NCBI GenBank assembly: GCA_910584905.1
Contig: CAJUCQ010000032.1
Coordinates: forward strand, 1 to 37,796
Length of the DNA stretch: 37,796 bases
Source of the DNA: an uncultured Muribaculaceae bacterium
GTDB taxonomy: Bacteria; Bacteroidota; Bacteroidia; Bacteroidales; Muribaculaceae
Direction: 5' to 3'
In this document: one piece after another, positions 24,898-33,710 of the stretch
Numbering within the stretch: the stretch's first letter is position 1
Layout of the letters: each line of letters begins with the position of its first letter
Translations under genes and position numbers: made by a program
The notes under the pieces: model-generated
Seen by the model: the letters and a program-made list of their open reading frames with translations, nothing else
Told to the model about the DNA's origin: nothing
The model's database searches: none

Positions 24898-24990
24898 AAA
24901 CCTAAAAACAATCTTTTTTACCTTAGAAATTGTACCTATTGGAAACCAATAAAAAGAAGCACCGGGATGGTGCTTCTTTTTATATTTTTT
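24898..24990 (+). ncRNA. Candidate small non-coding RNA
   Basis: Between a promoter-like site and a strong terminator lies about 90 bases with no ORF. It folds into a small hairpin (TATTGG 24937-24942, AAA, CCAATA 24946-24951) directly abutting the terminator stem. The AT-rich gap of 285 bases around it contrasts with the GC-rich genome. Alternatively this is just the 3' UTR of the rsgA-LpxH operon, whose last gene ends at 24733. Confidence 0.35.
24951..24990 (+). terminator. Strong rho-independent terminator
   Basis: A perfect 13-bp stem (24951-24963 with 24969-24981, aaaaagaagcacc / ggtgcttcttttt) and 5-base loop, followed by TATATTTTTT. It ends the rsgA operon or the candidate sRNA; the -7 box of the next gene starts at 24993. 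Confidence 0.88.
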
Positions 24991-24992
24991 CG

Positions 24993-25000
24993 TATTTTTG
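24993..25000 (+). promoter_or_regulatory. -7 element for the secreted protein gene
   Basis: TATTTTTG fits TAnnTTTG and leaves a leader of only about 14 bases before the ATG at 25019. The -33 region falls in the arm of the preceding terminator and has no TTG. Confidence 0.5.
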
Positions 25001-25018
25001 CACCAAACAATCACCGCA

Positions 25019-26398
25019 ATGAAAAAGACATTTCTCATTTTAGTTATTGTGGCGTTGCACGCAATTACAGCTTCAGCATCCGAGCGCTCGTTTGAAATCG
25101 TTTTCGGTGCCGATGCCGCGAACACAAACACACTGACGAACGCCGATTTTGTAGAAAAGGCCGTGAAATCGGGCAAAGGCTATATCGCGCAAGTGACGAG
25201 CGTAGTGAACGTATTTCCTGAGACGGACGGAATCAGGCTGTCATCGTCGAAGAAAAACGGCAAATTCAATATTCTGCTCGCCGAAGACGCTCAAGTGGTT
25301 GCGCGCCGCATTGTCGTGAATGCCTCGCGCTACGACAACGACCGCGACGCCGAGGCGGCGATAATGCTCAATTCCGAGACCCTCACGGTGCCCTCCGTGG
25401 CCCCCGCGGACTACACCCTCGCTATCCCCTCGCGTCCCGAAAAGACGCTCACAAACCTTATCGTCGACGCCGATCATCGCCTCTACATCCATAGCATCAC
25501 CGTATATTACGACGACAGCCAAGGCACGGTCGACCCGGAAGTCGAGACCGTGGCCACTCCCGCGATTATCCCCGGCGGCGGCATCGTCAGCGCCGGGACG
25601 ACCGTCGAAATAAGCTGCTCCACTCCCGGCGCCGCAATCTATTACACCATCGACGGAGCCGACCCGTCGACGGCTTCGACTCTCTATGACGGTTTCTTTA
25701 CGGTCAATAATTGTCTTACGCTCAAGGCATTCGCTGTAAAAGACGGGATGAAGCCGAGCGAAATGGCTGAGGCCGCATTCACCGTCCGCAACGCCGGAGC
25801 GACGCTGGAGGCAACCTTCGATTTCTCGGCGCCTGCAACGCTCAATCCCTCCGTGGCCGAGCCTGCACAAAAAGAATCGGTCGACCTCGACGGGCGTTCG
25901 TTCAGCAACGGCGATGTCGCCGTCAGCTTCACGGCCTCCTGGAGCGGCAACACCGCCGTGCGTCTCTACCACTCCTACGACGCCGGCATCGACCTGCGTC
26001 TTTACGACGGCGACGCCATGCTCGTGCGCTCTCTCAACCCCTCGATGTTTATAAAGGAAATCCGCTTCACGATGTCGCTCAGCGGCGCGTCGACAGGCTC
26101 GAACGACATAAATTTCTATCCCTCGACGGGCACTTACGACTGGGCTTCGGAGACGTGGACTCCCGATGACGATTGCACCGACGGCAGCGTCGAGCTTACG
26201 TCGGTCATGCAAAGCCGCATAGCATCCATGACCGTGACCCTCGACCGCACAAGCGGACTGAGCGCCGTTACTCCCGACCACGACCACGAGGCCGTCTACT
26301 ACAATATCATGGGACGGCGAATCTCGGCGGCGACACTCACCCCCGGACTCTACATCAGGGTTCAGGGCGGCAAGGCCGAGAAAGTCATCATCCGCTAA
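25019..26398 (+). CDS. Secreted protein with chitobiase-type C-terminal domain and sorting tail
   Basis: Exported protein of 459 aa, function unknown. Start at MKKTFLILVIVALH; a TTG seven codons earlier is part of the -7 box. Signal peptide about 1-20. Residues about 20-165 form an unrecognised beta-rich domain. Residues about 175-260 resemble the CHB_HEX_C_1 domain: TVEISCSTPGAAIYYTIDGADPSTASTLYDG, then ITLKAFAVKDG-like text. A further beta-sandwich (about 265-420) and a Por/T9SS-like tail (YYNIMGRRISA...LTPGLYIRVQGGKAEKVIIR) end it. No catalytic motif is visible; a carbohydrate-contact or surface role is possible. It has its own promoter and terminator. Confidence 0.82.
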   Translation: MKKTFLILVIVALHAITASASERSFEIVFGADAANTNTLTNADFVEKAVKSGKGYIAQVTSVVNVFPETDGIRLSSSKKNGKFNILLAEDAQVVARRIVVNASRYDNDRDAEAAIMLNSETLTVPSVAPADYTLAIPSRPEKTLTNLIVDADHRLYIHSITVYYDDSQGTVDPEVETVATPAIIPGGGIVSAGTTVEISCSTPGAAIYYTIDGADPSTASTLYDGFFTVNNCLTLKAFAVKDGMKPSEMAEAAFTVRNAGATLEATFDFSAPATLNPSVAEPAQKESVDLDGRSFSNGDVAVSFTASWSGNTAVRLYHSYDAGIDLRLYDGDAMLVRSLNPSMFIKEIRFTMSLSGASTGSNDINFYPSTGTYDWASETWTPDDDCTDGSVELTSVMQSRIASMTVTLDRTSGLSAVTPDHDHEAVYYNIMGRRISAATLTPGLYIRVQGGKAEKVIIR

Positions 26399-26477
26399 GG
26401 CATCGCCCGACAGTCGTCCGGACCCTTTCGGCCCGGACTGAACATAGAGACTCTGTCACATTCTCTAAAAAAACAAG

Positions 26478-26514
26478 ACCGCCGGCAAACTAAATGTGGT
26501 TCCGGCGGTTTTTT
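26478..26514 (+). terminator. Terminator after the secreted protein gene
   Basis: An 8-bp stem ACCGCCGG (26478-26485) / CCGGCGGT (26502-26509) followed by a T6 run. An in-frame ATG for tamB at 26494 lies inside the loop, an argument against that codon as the start. Confidence 0.75.
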
Positions 26515-26586
26515 ATATTACAGCCTGCGGGCAAATACCTCGTTTCAACGTTTAATCAAGTTCATCACACCACGGTCTATAACACG

Positions 26587-29500
26587 GTGAAAGCCACGAC
26601 TATCATCCGCCGAATCACAGGCAGCCTCCTCGGCCTCGTCCTCGCAGTGACGCTTCTCCTGACGGGAGCGGTCATGCTCGTGTATTCGCCTTGGGCGCAA
26701 AATCTTGCGCGGGAGGCTGTCGTAAAGCGCTTTGCCGACGGCTCCGGCCTTGAAGTGAAGCTCGACTCTCTCTCGCTCGACTTCCCCCTCGCACTCAGCC
26801 TCAAGGGCTTGAACCTGAAAATGGACGGCGGCATGAACATCGCGGCCTCCGACGCCCGCTTCGACATCGCCCTTCTACCCTTGCTTGCAGGCAAGGTCCG
26901 CGTCGACGAGGCCCTCGTCCGCGGAGCTTCGTATGAGATGGGAAGCCCGGATTCAGCGATGTGGCTCACTATCAGTGCCGACACGCTATCGCTCAATCCC
27001 GCAACGGTAAGCCTCGCCACGATGGACATCAGCCTCGATGAAGGGCTTATTGCAGGCGGACGCATGCAGCTGGTGATGAACCCCGATACCACCCCGCCGT
27101 CGCCGCCTTCGCCTCCCACCGACATGCGCTTCGACATAGGGAAGATACGCCTTTTCGACTTTGAATATACCATGCGGATGCTCCCCTCAATCGACACGCT
27201 TTCAGCCCGCATTCCCGATGCCACGCTCGAGGGCGGGCTTGTCGACCTCTTCCATCAGCGCATAGCCCTCGGAAAATTCACCGGCGCAGGCCTCGACGCA
27301 AAGTATATTGCTCCGGCCGCCGTCGACGGCTCGGCGACGGCATCCGCGCCTGCGACCGACGACTCGCTTGCGGCAGATTCGGTCTACGAAAGCGTGCCGT
27401 GGGTTGTCGAAATCGACAGCATAGGCTTCGATCGTTCGCGCGGCCTCTACACAAGCGCCGGCTACCGCCCGTCACCGGGACTCGACTTCGGCTACATCAG
27501 CGCCGACAGCATGAGCGTCAGCGTAAAAAATTTTTATAACGAAGCGACAAACGTGCGCGTGCCTCTCAGGCTTAAGGCCACGGAGCGCTGCGGCGTGCGC
27601 CTCACCGCCGAAGGTGTGCTCGACATTGATGCCACAGCCCTCGGACTCAGGGATTTCACCGTCGTCACCGACGGCGGTTCGGCCATCGGTTTCAGCGGAC
27701 TCATGGGCATGGGCGACCTTACATCCGACCCTTCGCTGCCGCTTGAGCTTAATGCCGACGCGCAGATAGGTCCGACCGACCTGCGGGCCATGTTTCCCCT
27801 GTTCACGCCCTATTGGGCCGCTCTGCCGCCTCGTCAGCCCGTGGAACTCCGCGCCGCCCTGCACGGCACAAGCGGGCGCCTCGCCGTCGACACGCTCAGC
27901 CTCGCGCTCAACCGCTGTGTCTACCTCGATGCCCAAGGTCTTGTCGAGAACGCCATGAACCCCGATGCGCTTGCCGGGCACGTGGGCTTGCGCGGACGCA
28001 TCGTCAACGTCGACCGCATCAAAAACGCTTTTCTCGACCCAGCGACGGCAAAGAGCCTGAATATTCCGCCGATGACCCTCGCCGGGGACGTCGACATGCG
28101 CCGCGGAGGCGTCATTGACGGGCGGCTGAATGCCCGCACCGGAGGCGGGGCGCTGAAGCTCCAAGCCTTATGGAACTCCAGGCGCGAGGACTACGACGCG
28201 AGCATCTCGGCCTCGGCCTTCCCGCTTCAGGCCTTCATGCCACTTGCCGGAGTGAGCGACGTAACCGCCGAGGCCCGTATAAAAGGCCACGGCTACGACC
28301 CCTTCAAGGCCGCTACCGCCCTCACGGCCGACGCCACGGTCAGCTCAGCCCGCTACGGAGGCTACACCTACTCGGGTATCAGCGGCTCGGCCACGCTCTC
28401 CGGGGGCATGGCCGACGTAAGGCTCGCTTCCGACAACCGCGGTCTTGACTTCGAAATCAAAGCTTCGGGAAACCTCGACGGCGACGTCTACAAGTGGAGC
28501 GCCACTGTCGACGGAAACAATATCGACCTTCAGACCCTGAAGTTCTCCGACACTCCGGCTTCAATCGAGGCCCGCCTCAGCGGGCAGGCTGAAATCGGCC
28601 CCGGAATGAACAACATCCGGGCCGACGTCAGCCTTGAAGACCTCTTCTTCCGCCGTACCGAAAACACCATAGCCCTCTCCGACGTCCGGGCACATTTTGC
28701 CGCCTTTGCCGACTCGGGCGTGTATGCCCGCATGACCAACCGCGACCTCACAGCCGAATTCACCAGCCCTGTGGCGCTCGACTCGCTTCTTGGCGGCTTT
28801 GATGCCGTGGGGCGCCTCGTCGACAGCCAGATAGCATCGCGGTATATTGAGATAGACACCCTGCGGCGCACCCTCCCGCCGTTCAACTTCACCCTGAACG
28901 GCTCGAACTCCAACCTTATCAACGACATCCTGCGCCCATCCGATTCGGGGCTCCGCTCCATACGCCTTCGCGCCCGCAACGACTCCACACTCGCCCTTAA
29001 CGGCCGAATACTCGACTTCAACGCCGGGACAACCCGCATCGACACCATATACCTCGCCGCCGGGCAACACCACGACCACCTCCACGTCCTTGCCGGAATC
29101 GGCAACCGCCCGGGCACACTCGATGCTCTCGCACGCGTGTGGGTCCACGGCACCGTCGACGGCAACGAGGGGCGCCTCGGCCTGCGACAGCGAAATATCA
29201 AGGGCGACATAGGCTTCGAACTCGGCTTCAAGGGCGTTATTGAAGACTCGACCCTGACTGTGAACGTTGACCCCTACAAGCCCGTTATCGGCTACCAGCA
29301 ATGGGAGGCAAACCCCGACAACTTCATCGAATACCACCTGCCGACGGGCCACATCGACGCGAACCTCCACATGAAAGGCGGAAAATCATCGCTTGCCGTC
29401 TACACCGAAGGCTCGGAGGCCGGACACAGCGAGCACTCCCACGCCACGCAGGAGGACCTCGTCGTCAAGCTCGGCGACATCCATATCCAAGACTGGATTT

Positions 29501-31374
29501 CGCTCAACCCCTTTGCGCCGCCGGTGAAGGGCGACGTCAGCGCCGACATGCGGCTCAACCGCTCCTCAGGCGTCCTCCTCGGGCAGGGCACGCTCGGAGT
29601 CACAAACTTCTACTACAACCGCCGGAAGGTGGTCGACATCGGCGCGGACTTCAACGTCGCAGCCAATATCGCCGGGCAAATCAACGCCCACGCCGCCCTC
29701 TCCCTCGACGGCCGCAAGGTGATGGACCTCAGCGGCGCCCTCAACGACTCGACGGCGAAGTCGCCCCTGTCGATGGACCTGAGCCTTATCAGCGTGCCTC
29801 TTGATGCGCTCAACCCCTTCATCCCCAAAACCGTCGGCTCTCTTCGGGGGACGCTCAACGGCTCGATGGATGTGAGCGGCAAAAGCGACAAGCCCGTCCT
29901 CAACGGGTGGATGGCCTTCGACTCTACGGCAGTGCTCCTTACGATGACCGGCACGGAGTACGCCTTCAACGACGTCAAAATCCCCGTTGAGAACTCGGCC
30001 ATGCAGTTCCGCGGATTCACAATTTCCGGCACCAACGACAAGCCTTTGACCGTCAACGGCTCCGTCAACCTCAGCGACTTTGCCAATCCGGGCGTGGACC
30101 TCCGTCTGCAGGCCGACGGCATGCAGATTATCAACACCAACCGCGCCCGTCGCGGGGCCGACCTCTTCGGCAAGGCGTTCATAGGCCTGAAGGCTAACGC
30201 CAAAGGCAATATGAATTTTATGGCCGTCGATGCCTCCCTGCGCATCCTCCCCGGCACAAACGTCACCTATGTGATGCCCGACGCCACGAGCGAAATTGCG
30301 AACTACTCGTCGGGCGAACTTGTCAAGTTCGTCAACTTCACCGACTCCGTGGCAATGGCGCGCGCCGACTCTATCGCGCAGCCCGCGCTTGCGCTGATGC
30401 TCGACGCACTGCTCACCATCGAGGACGGCGCGACACTCAACGTCGACCTCAGCGCCGACGGCAAAGACCGCGTGAGCCTCGAAAGCACCGGCACACTCAA
30501 CTACACCATGACGCCGCTCACCACCGGGCGCCTCACCGGGCGCCTCAACCTCAACGGAGGCTACGTGCGCTACACGCCGCCGCTGATGTCTGAAAAGCTC
30601 TTCCACTTCGAAGAGGGCAGCTATGTGGCCTTCAACGGCGACATGATGAATCCGACTCTCAACGTCCACGCCACGGATGTGGTCAAGGCCAATGTGACGC
30701 AGGAAGGTCAGAACTCGCGCCTCGTCAACTTCGACGTGGCCCTCGGTGTCACCGGCACGCTCAACAACATGAACGTGGCCTTCGACCTGTCGACCAACGA
30801 CGACATTACCGTGGCAAACGAACTTGAGAGCATGAGCCCGGAGCAGCGTGCGAATCAGGCCATGAATCTGCTGATATACAACGTCTACACCGGCCCCGGC
30901 ACGAAAGGCAACGCATCCCTCGGCGGAAATCCGCTCTTCTCCTTTCTTGAAAGCCAGCTCAACTCGTGGGCCGCGAATACAATCAAGGGAGTGGACCTCT
31001 CCTTCGGCATAAACCAGTACGACAAGACCGTCGACGGCGCAACCTCCTCGACCATGAGCTACAGCTATCAAGTGTCGAAATCGCTCTTCAACGACCGCTT
31101 CAAAATAATCGTCGGCGGCAACTATTCCACCGATGCAAACACGGACGAGAATTTCTCGCAGAATCTCATCAGCGATATCTCGCTCGAATACTTCCTCAAC
31201 AACTCACGCACGATGTACGTGCGCCTCTTCCGCCACACAGGCTACGAGAGCATCCTCGAGGGCGAGGTCACGCAGACGGGCGTAGGTTTTGTCTACCGCA
31301 AAAAGATTCTGCGTCTGTCCGATCTCTTCAGGCGCAGCCACAAGCCCACAACCACCGAAACAGATGAAAAGTAA
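26587..31374 (+). CDS. tamB: TamB-like translocation and assembly module protein
   Basis: Very long periplasm-spanning protein (1595 aa from GTG 26587) anchored by one N-terminal helix, VLAVTLLLTGAVMLVY. The body is repetitive beta-strand, as in AsmA/TamB bridge proteins that carry lipids or assist outer membrane protein insertion. The last 450 residues form the DUF490/TamB domain, with GNASLGGNPLFSFLESQLNSW and a beta-barrel-like end YVRLFRHTGYESILEGEVTQTGVGFVYRK. The start is uncertain: the frame is open from 26494 (ATG), but that codon lies in a terminator loop; GTG 26587 directly precedes the basic residues before the helix. It overlaps tamL by 11 bases. No promoter recognised. Confidence 0.88.
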   Translation: MKATTIIRRITGSLLGLVLAVTLLLTGAVMLVYSPWAQNLAREAVVKRFADGSGLEVKLDSLSLDFPLALSLKGLNLKMDGGMNIAASDARFDIALLPLLAGKVRVDEALVRGASYEMGSPDSAMWLTISADTLSLNPATVSLATMDISLDEGLIAGGRMQLVMNPDTTPPSPPSPPTDMRFDIGKIRLFDFEYTMRMLPSIDTLSARIPDATLEGGLVDLFHQRIALGKFTGAGLDAKYIAPAAVDGSATASAPATDDSLAADSVYESVPWVVEIDSIGFDRSRGLYTSAGYRPSPGLDFGYISADSMSVSVKNFYNEATNVRVPLRLKATERCGVRLTAEGVLDIDATALGLRDFTVVTDGGSAIGFSGLMGMGDLTSDPSLPLELNADAQIGPTDLRAMFPLFTPYWAALPPRQPVELRAALHGTSGRLAVDTLSLALNRCVYLDAQGLVENAMNPDALAGHVGLRGRIVNVDRIKNAFLDPATAKSLNIPPMTLAGDVDMRRGGVIDGRLNARTGGGALKLQALWNSRREDYDASISASAFPLQAFMPLAGVSDVTAEARIKGHGYDPFKAATALTADATVSSARYGGYTYSGISGSATLSGGMADVRLASDNRGLDFEIKASGNLDGDVYKWSATVDGNNIDLQTLKFSDTPASIEARLSGQAEIGPGMNNIRADVSLEDLFFRRTENTIALSDVRAHFAAFADSGVYARMTNRDLTAEFTSPVALDSLLGGFDAVGRLVDSQIASRYIEIDTLRRTLPPFNFTLNGSNSNLINDILRPSDSGLRSIRLRARNDSTLALNGRILDFNAGTTRIDTIYLAAGQHHDHLHVLAGIGNRPGTLDALARVWVHGTVDGNEGRLGLRQRNIKGDIGFELGFKGVIEDSTLTVNVDPYKPVIGYQQWEANPDNFIEYHLPTGHIDANLHMKGGKSSLAVYTEGSEAGHSEHSHATQEDLVVKLGDIHIQDWISLNPFAPPVKGDVSADMRLNRSSGVLLGQGTLGVTNFYYNRRKVVDIGADFNVAANIAGQINAHAALSLDGRKVMDLSGALNDSTAKSPLSMDLSLISVPLDALNPFIPKTVGSLRGTLNGSMDVSGKSDKPVLNGWMAFDSTAVLLTMTGTEYAFNDVKIPVENSAMQFRGFTISGTNDKPLTVNGSVNLSDFANPGVDLRLQADGMQIINTNRARRGADLFGKAFIGLKANAKGNMNFMAVDASLRILPGTNVTYVMPDATSEIANYSSGELVKFVNFTDSVAMARADSIAQPALALMLDALLTIEDGATLNVDLSADGKDRVSLESTGTLNYTMTPLTTGRLTGRLNLNGGYVRYTPPLMSEKLFHFEEGSYVAFNGDMMNPTLNVHATDVVKANVTQEGQNSRLVNFDVALGVTGTLNNMNVAFDLSTNDDITVANELESMSPEQRANQAMNLLIYNVYTGPGTKGNASLGGNPLFSFLESQLNSWAANTIKGVDLSFGINQYDKTVDGATSSTMSYSYQVSKSLFNDRFKIIVGGNYSTDANTDENFSQNLISDISLEYFLNNSRTMYVRLFRHTGYESILEGEVTQTGVGFVYRKKILRLSDLFRRSHKPTTTETDEK

Positions 31375-33682
31375 GCACCCGGCTTCTATCCTGCACGCAA
31401 TCCTCGTCGCAATCGCGGCGTTCGCGGCGGTCTCGTGCTCGACGACGCGGCGAATCCCCGACGACGACATCCTGTACACGGGCCTCAAAGGCGTAAGCTA
31501 CGAGGCCCCCGACTCGGTGCGCCTCCCTTCGGCGATGAAGACGAGCATCACGAACTCAGTCAACGTGCGCCCCAACAACTCCGTCAGCATCTTGGGTTAT
31601 GTGTGGCGCTACCCCTTCCCGCTCGGACTGTGGGTCTACAACAACTGGCCAAATCCCGAAAAGGGTTTCCGCCATTGGCTCTACGAAAAACTCGCCGCCG
31701 AGCCCGTGCTCCTTTCCGACGTGCGTCCTGAGGTGCGCACCCACATGATCGAGCAGATTCTCGACAACAACGGCTTCTTCCGCGGGACGGCCACATACGA
31801 GCTGATACAGGGACGCAACAAGAAGAAAGCAAAGGTGAAATATACGGTCACTCCCGGTCCCGGATTTCCCGTCGACACCGTAGAGCTTCTCCCCGACACC
31901 TGCCACCTCTACCACCTCATCGACTCCCTCGCGCTGAAAGACCGGTATCTCGCGGCAAAATCTCCCCGGTTCTCGACCGACTCTCTCAACATCGCCCGCA
32001 CGCGAATAGTCAACGGTCTCCGCAACCGCGGCTACTATTTCTTTACTCCGAACTTCATCGAATTTCTCGCCGACAGCATCGCGCGCCGCGAGCACATAGC
32101 CCTGCGCCTGACTCTCGCCTCGAACATGCCGCCCTTCGCCCGACGCCGCTACACCACGGGCAAGGTAACAGTCCATCTCGACCGCTATCAGGGCGGAGGC
32201 ACCCCCGACACCATAGCTACGCGACGCGCCACGCTGATACAGATGATGCCCTCGCGCTTCAGACGCAAGCTGCTCGATGAGGCGATAACATTCCGAAAGG
32301 GCCGCGTGTTCTCCGTCCGCAATATGGACCGCACGCAGTCATACCTCTCCCGCCTCGGCATATTCAACGCCATCGACATCCAGCCTTGCATCGACACCAC
32401 GGCCACAGACCGCAACGTGCTCGACGTCGATGTTTACGCCACCTTCGATTCGCCACTCGAAGCCTCTATCGAGGTCAACGCTTCATCGAAGTCGAACTCG
32501 TACATCGGCCCGGGACTCACGCTCGGACTGACAAACAAAAACGTATTCGGCGGCGGCGAGCAGCTGTCGGTCAAGCTCACCGGTGCATACGAATGGCAGA
32601 CAGGCCACGGACGCAAGGGCAATGTGTTCAACTCCTACGAAGTGGGCCTTAACGCCTCGCTGGCCTTCCCGAGACTTCTTGCTCCGAAGTTTTTCCGCGG
32701 CACGCGCCGCGAACTGAACTGGACGCGAATCAGCCTCGGAGCCGACCTCCTCAACCGTCCGCACTACTTCAAGATGGCGCAGTTCAACACCGGCATCAGC
32801 TACGACTGGCGCTACCGCCGATACGTGTCGAACACGTTCACGCCCCTGAAAATCACATATACGAAGCTTATCCACACAACGACTGAATTCGACTCCATCA
32901 TGACGGCCAACCCGGCTGTGGCGCAGAGTTTCAAGAGCCAGTTTATCCCGCAGATGCAGTTTGCCTACGTCTACGACCGCGCATTCGGCCGCGACAACAC
33001 GCTCAACTGGTCGTTCACCGTCCAAGAGGCCGGCAACGTATTCTGGGGACTCTACCGCGCCTGCGGGGTCAAAGGCGAAAAGCGCCTCTTCGGGCTCCCG
33101 TTCTCGCAGTTTGTCAAGGGGCAGGCTCAGCTCGTGTGGGGGCGTCGGCTCGGACGCGGCGACAATTGGCTTGTGACCCGCGTGGCCGCAGGCGCCGCCC
33201 ATGCCTACGGCAATTCATCGCAGGTGCCTTACTCCGAGCAGTTCTATATCGGCGGGGCAAACTCCGTGCGTGCTTTCACCGTGCGCAGCATCGGCCCCGG
33301 CTCATACCGAGGGCCGGAAGGCTCGCAGGCTGTCGACAACTTCGACCGCACGGGCACATTCAAATTCGAAGCAAATATCGAATACCGCTTCCCCATCATG
33401 GGGCCGCTCCACGGTGCGCTCTTCGTCGACTCCGGCAATATCTGGCTCCTCAAGAGCGACTCCCTGCGCCCCGGAGGCACCCTGCGGGCATCTACATTCC
33501 TTAAGGACCTCGCCCTCGGCACCGGTTTCGGCCTGCGCTTCGATATCAGCATGCTCGTGGTGCGTGCCGACCTCGGAATAGGCATACACTGCCCCTACGA
33601 CACGGGCAAGCGCGGCTACTACAACATGGAATCGTTCAAAAAATCCCTCGCCTTCCACCTCGCCATAGGCTATCCGTTCTAA
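31364..33682 (+). CDS. TamL-like BamA/TamA-superfamily outer membrane lipoprotein
   Basis: Omp85-superfamily protein of 772 aa working with TamB in outer membrane assembly. The start at 31364 is chosen because it gives a lipoprotein signal (Cys25 in AAVSCSTTRR), a hallmark of the Bacteroidetes TamL branch; a longer frame from 31289 lacks it. POTRA-type domains (about 30-410) include RIVNGLRNRGYYFFTPNF and ITFRKGRVFSVRNMDRTQSYLSRLGIF. The barrel follows, with the lid-loop motif as GGANSVRAF (usually VRGF/Y) and a C-terminal strand ending HLAIGYPF. The ATG overlaps tamB by 11 bases, indicating coupled translation. Confidence 0.92.
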   Translation: MKSKHPASILHAILVAIAAFAAVSCSTTRRIPDDDILYTGLKGVSYEAPDSVRLPSAMKTSITNSVNVRPNNSVSILGYVWRYPFPLGLWVYNNWPNPEKGFRHWLYEKLAAEPVLLSDVRPEVRTHMIEQILDNNGFFRGTATYELIQGRNKKKAKVKYTVTPGPGFPVDTVELLPDTCHLYHLIDSLALKDRYLAAKSPRFSTDSLNIARTRIVNGLRNRGYYFFTPNFIEFLADSIARREHIALRLTLASNMPPFARRRYTTGKVTVHLDRYQGGGTPDTIATRRATLIQMMPSRFRRKLLDEAITFRKGRVFSVRNMDRTQSYLSRLGIFNAIDIQPCIDTTATDRNVLDVDVYATFDSPLEASIEVNASSKSNSYIGPGLTLGLTNKNVFGGGEQLSVKLTGAYEWQTGHGRKGNVFNSYEVGLNASLAFPRLLAPKFFRGTRRELNWTRISLGADLLNRPHYFKMAQFNTGISYDWRYRRYVSNTFTPLKITYTKLIHTTTEFDSIMTANPAVAQSFKSQFIPQMQFAYVYDRAFGRDNTLNWSFTVQEAGNVFWGLYRACGVKGEKRLFGLPFSQFVKGQAQLVWGRRLGRGDNWLVTRVAAGAAHAYGNSSQVPYSEQFYIGGANSVRAFTVRSIGPGSYRGPEGSQAVDNFDRTGTFKFEANIEYRFPIMGPLHGALFVDSGNIWLLKSDSLRPGGTLRASTFLKDLALGTGFGLRFDISMLVVRADLGIGIHCPYDTGKRGYYNMESFKKSLAFHLAIGYPF

Positions 33683-33710
33683 TCCAACCGTTTACATCCT
33701 ATCCGTTGCC

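Noticed and set aside
29566..31071. 501-codon minus-strand ORF opposite tamB
   Set aside because: Antisense shadow; low-complexity Val/Glu/His/Ala composition, no promoter and no recognisable domain.
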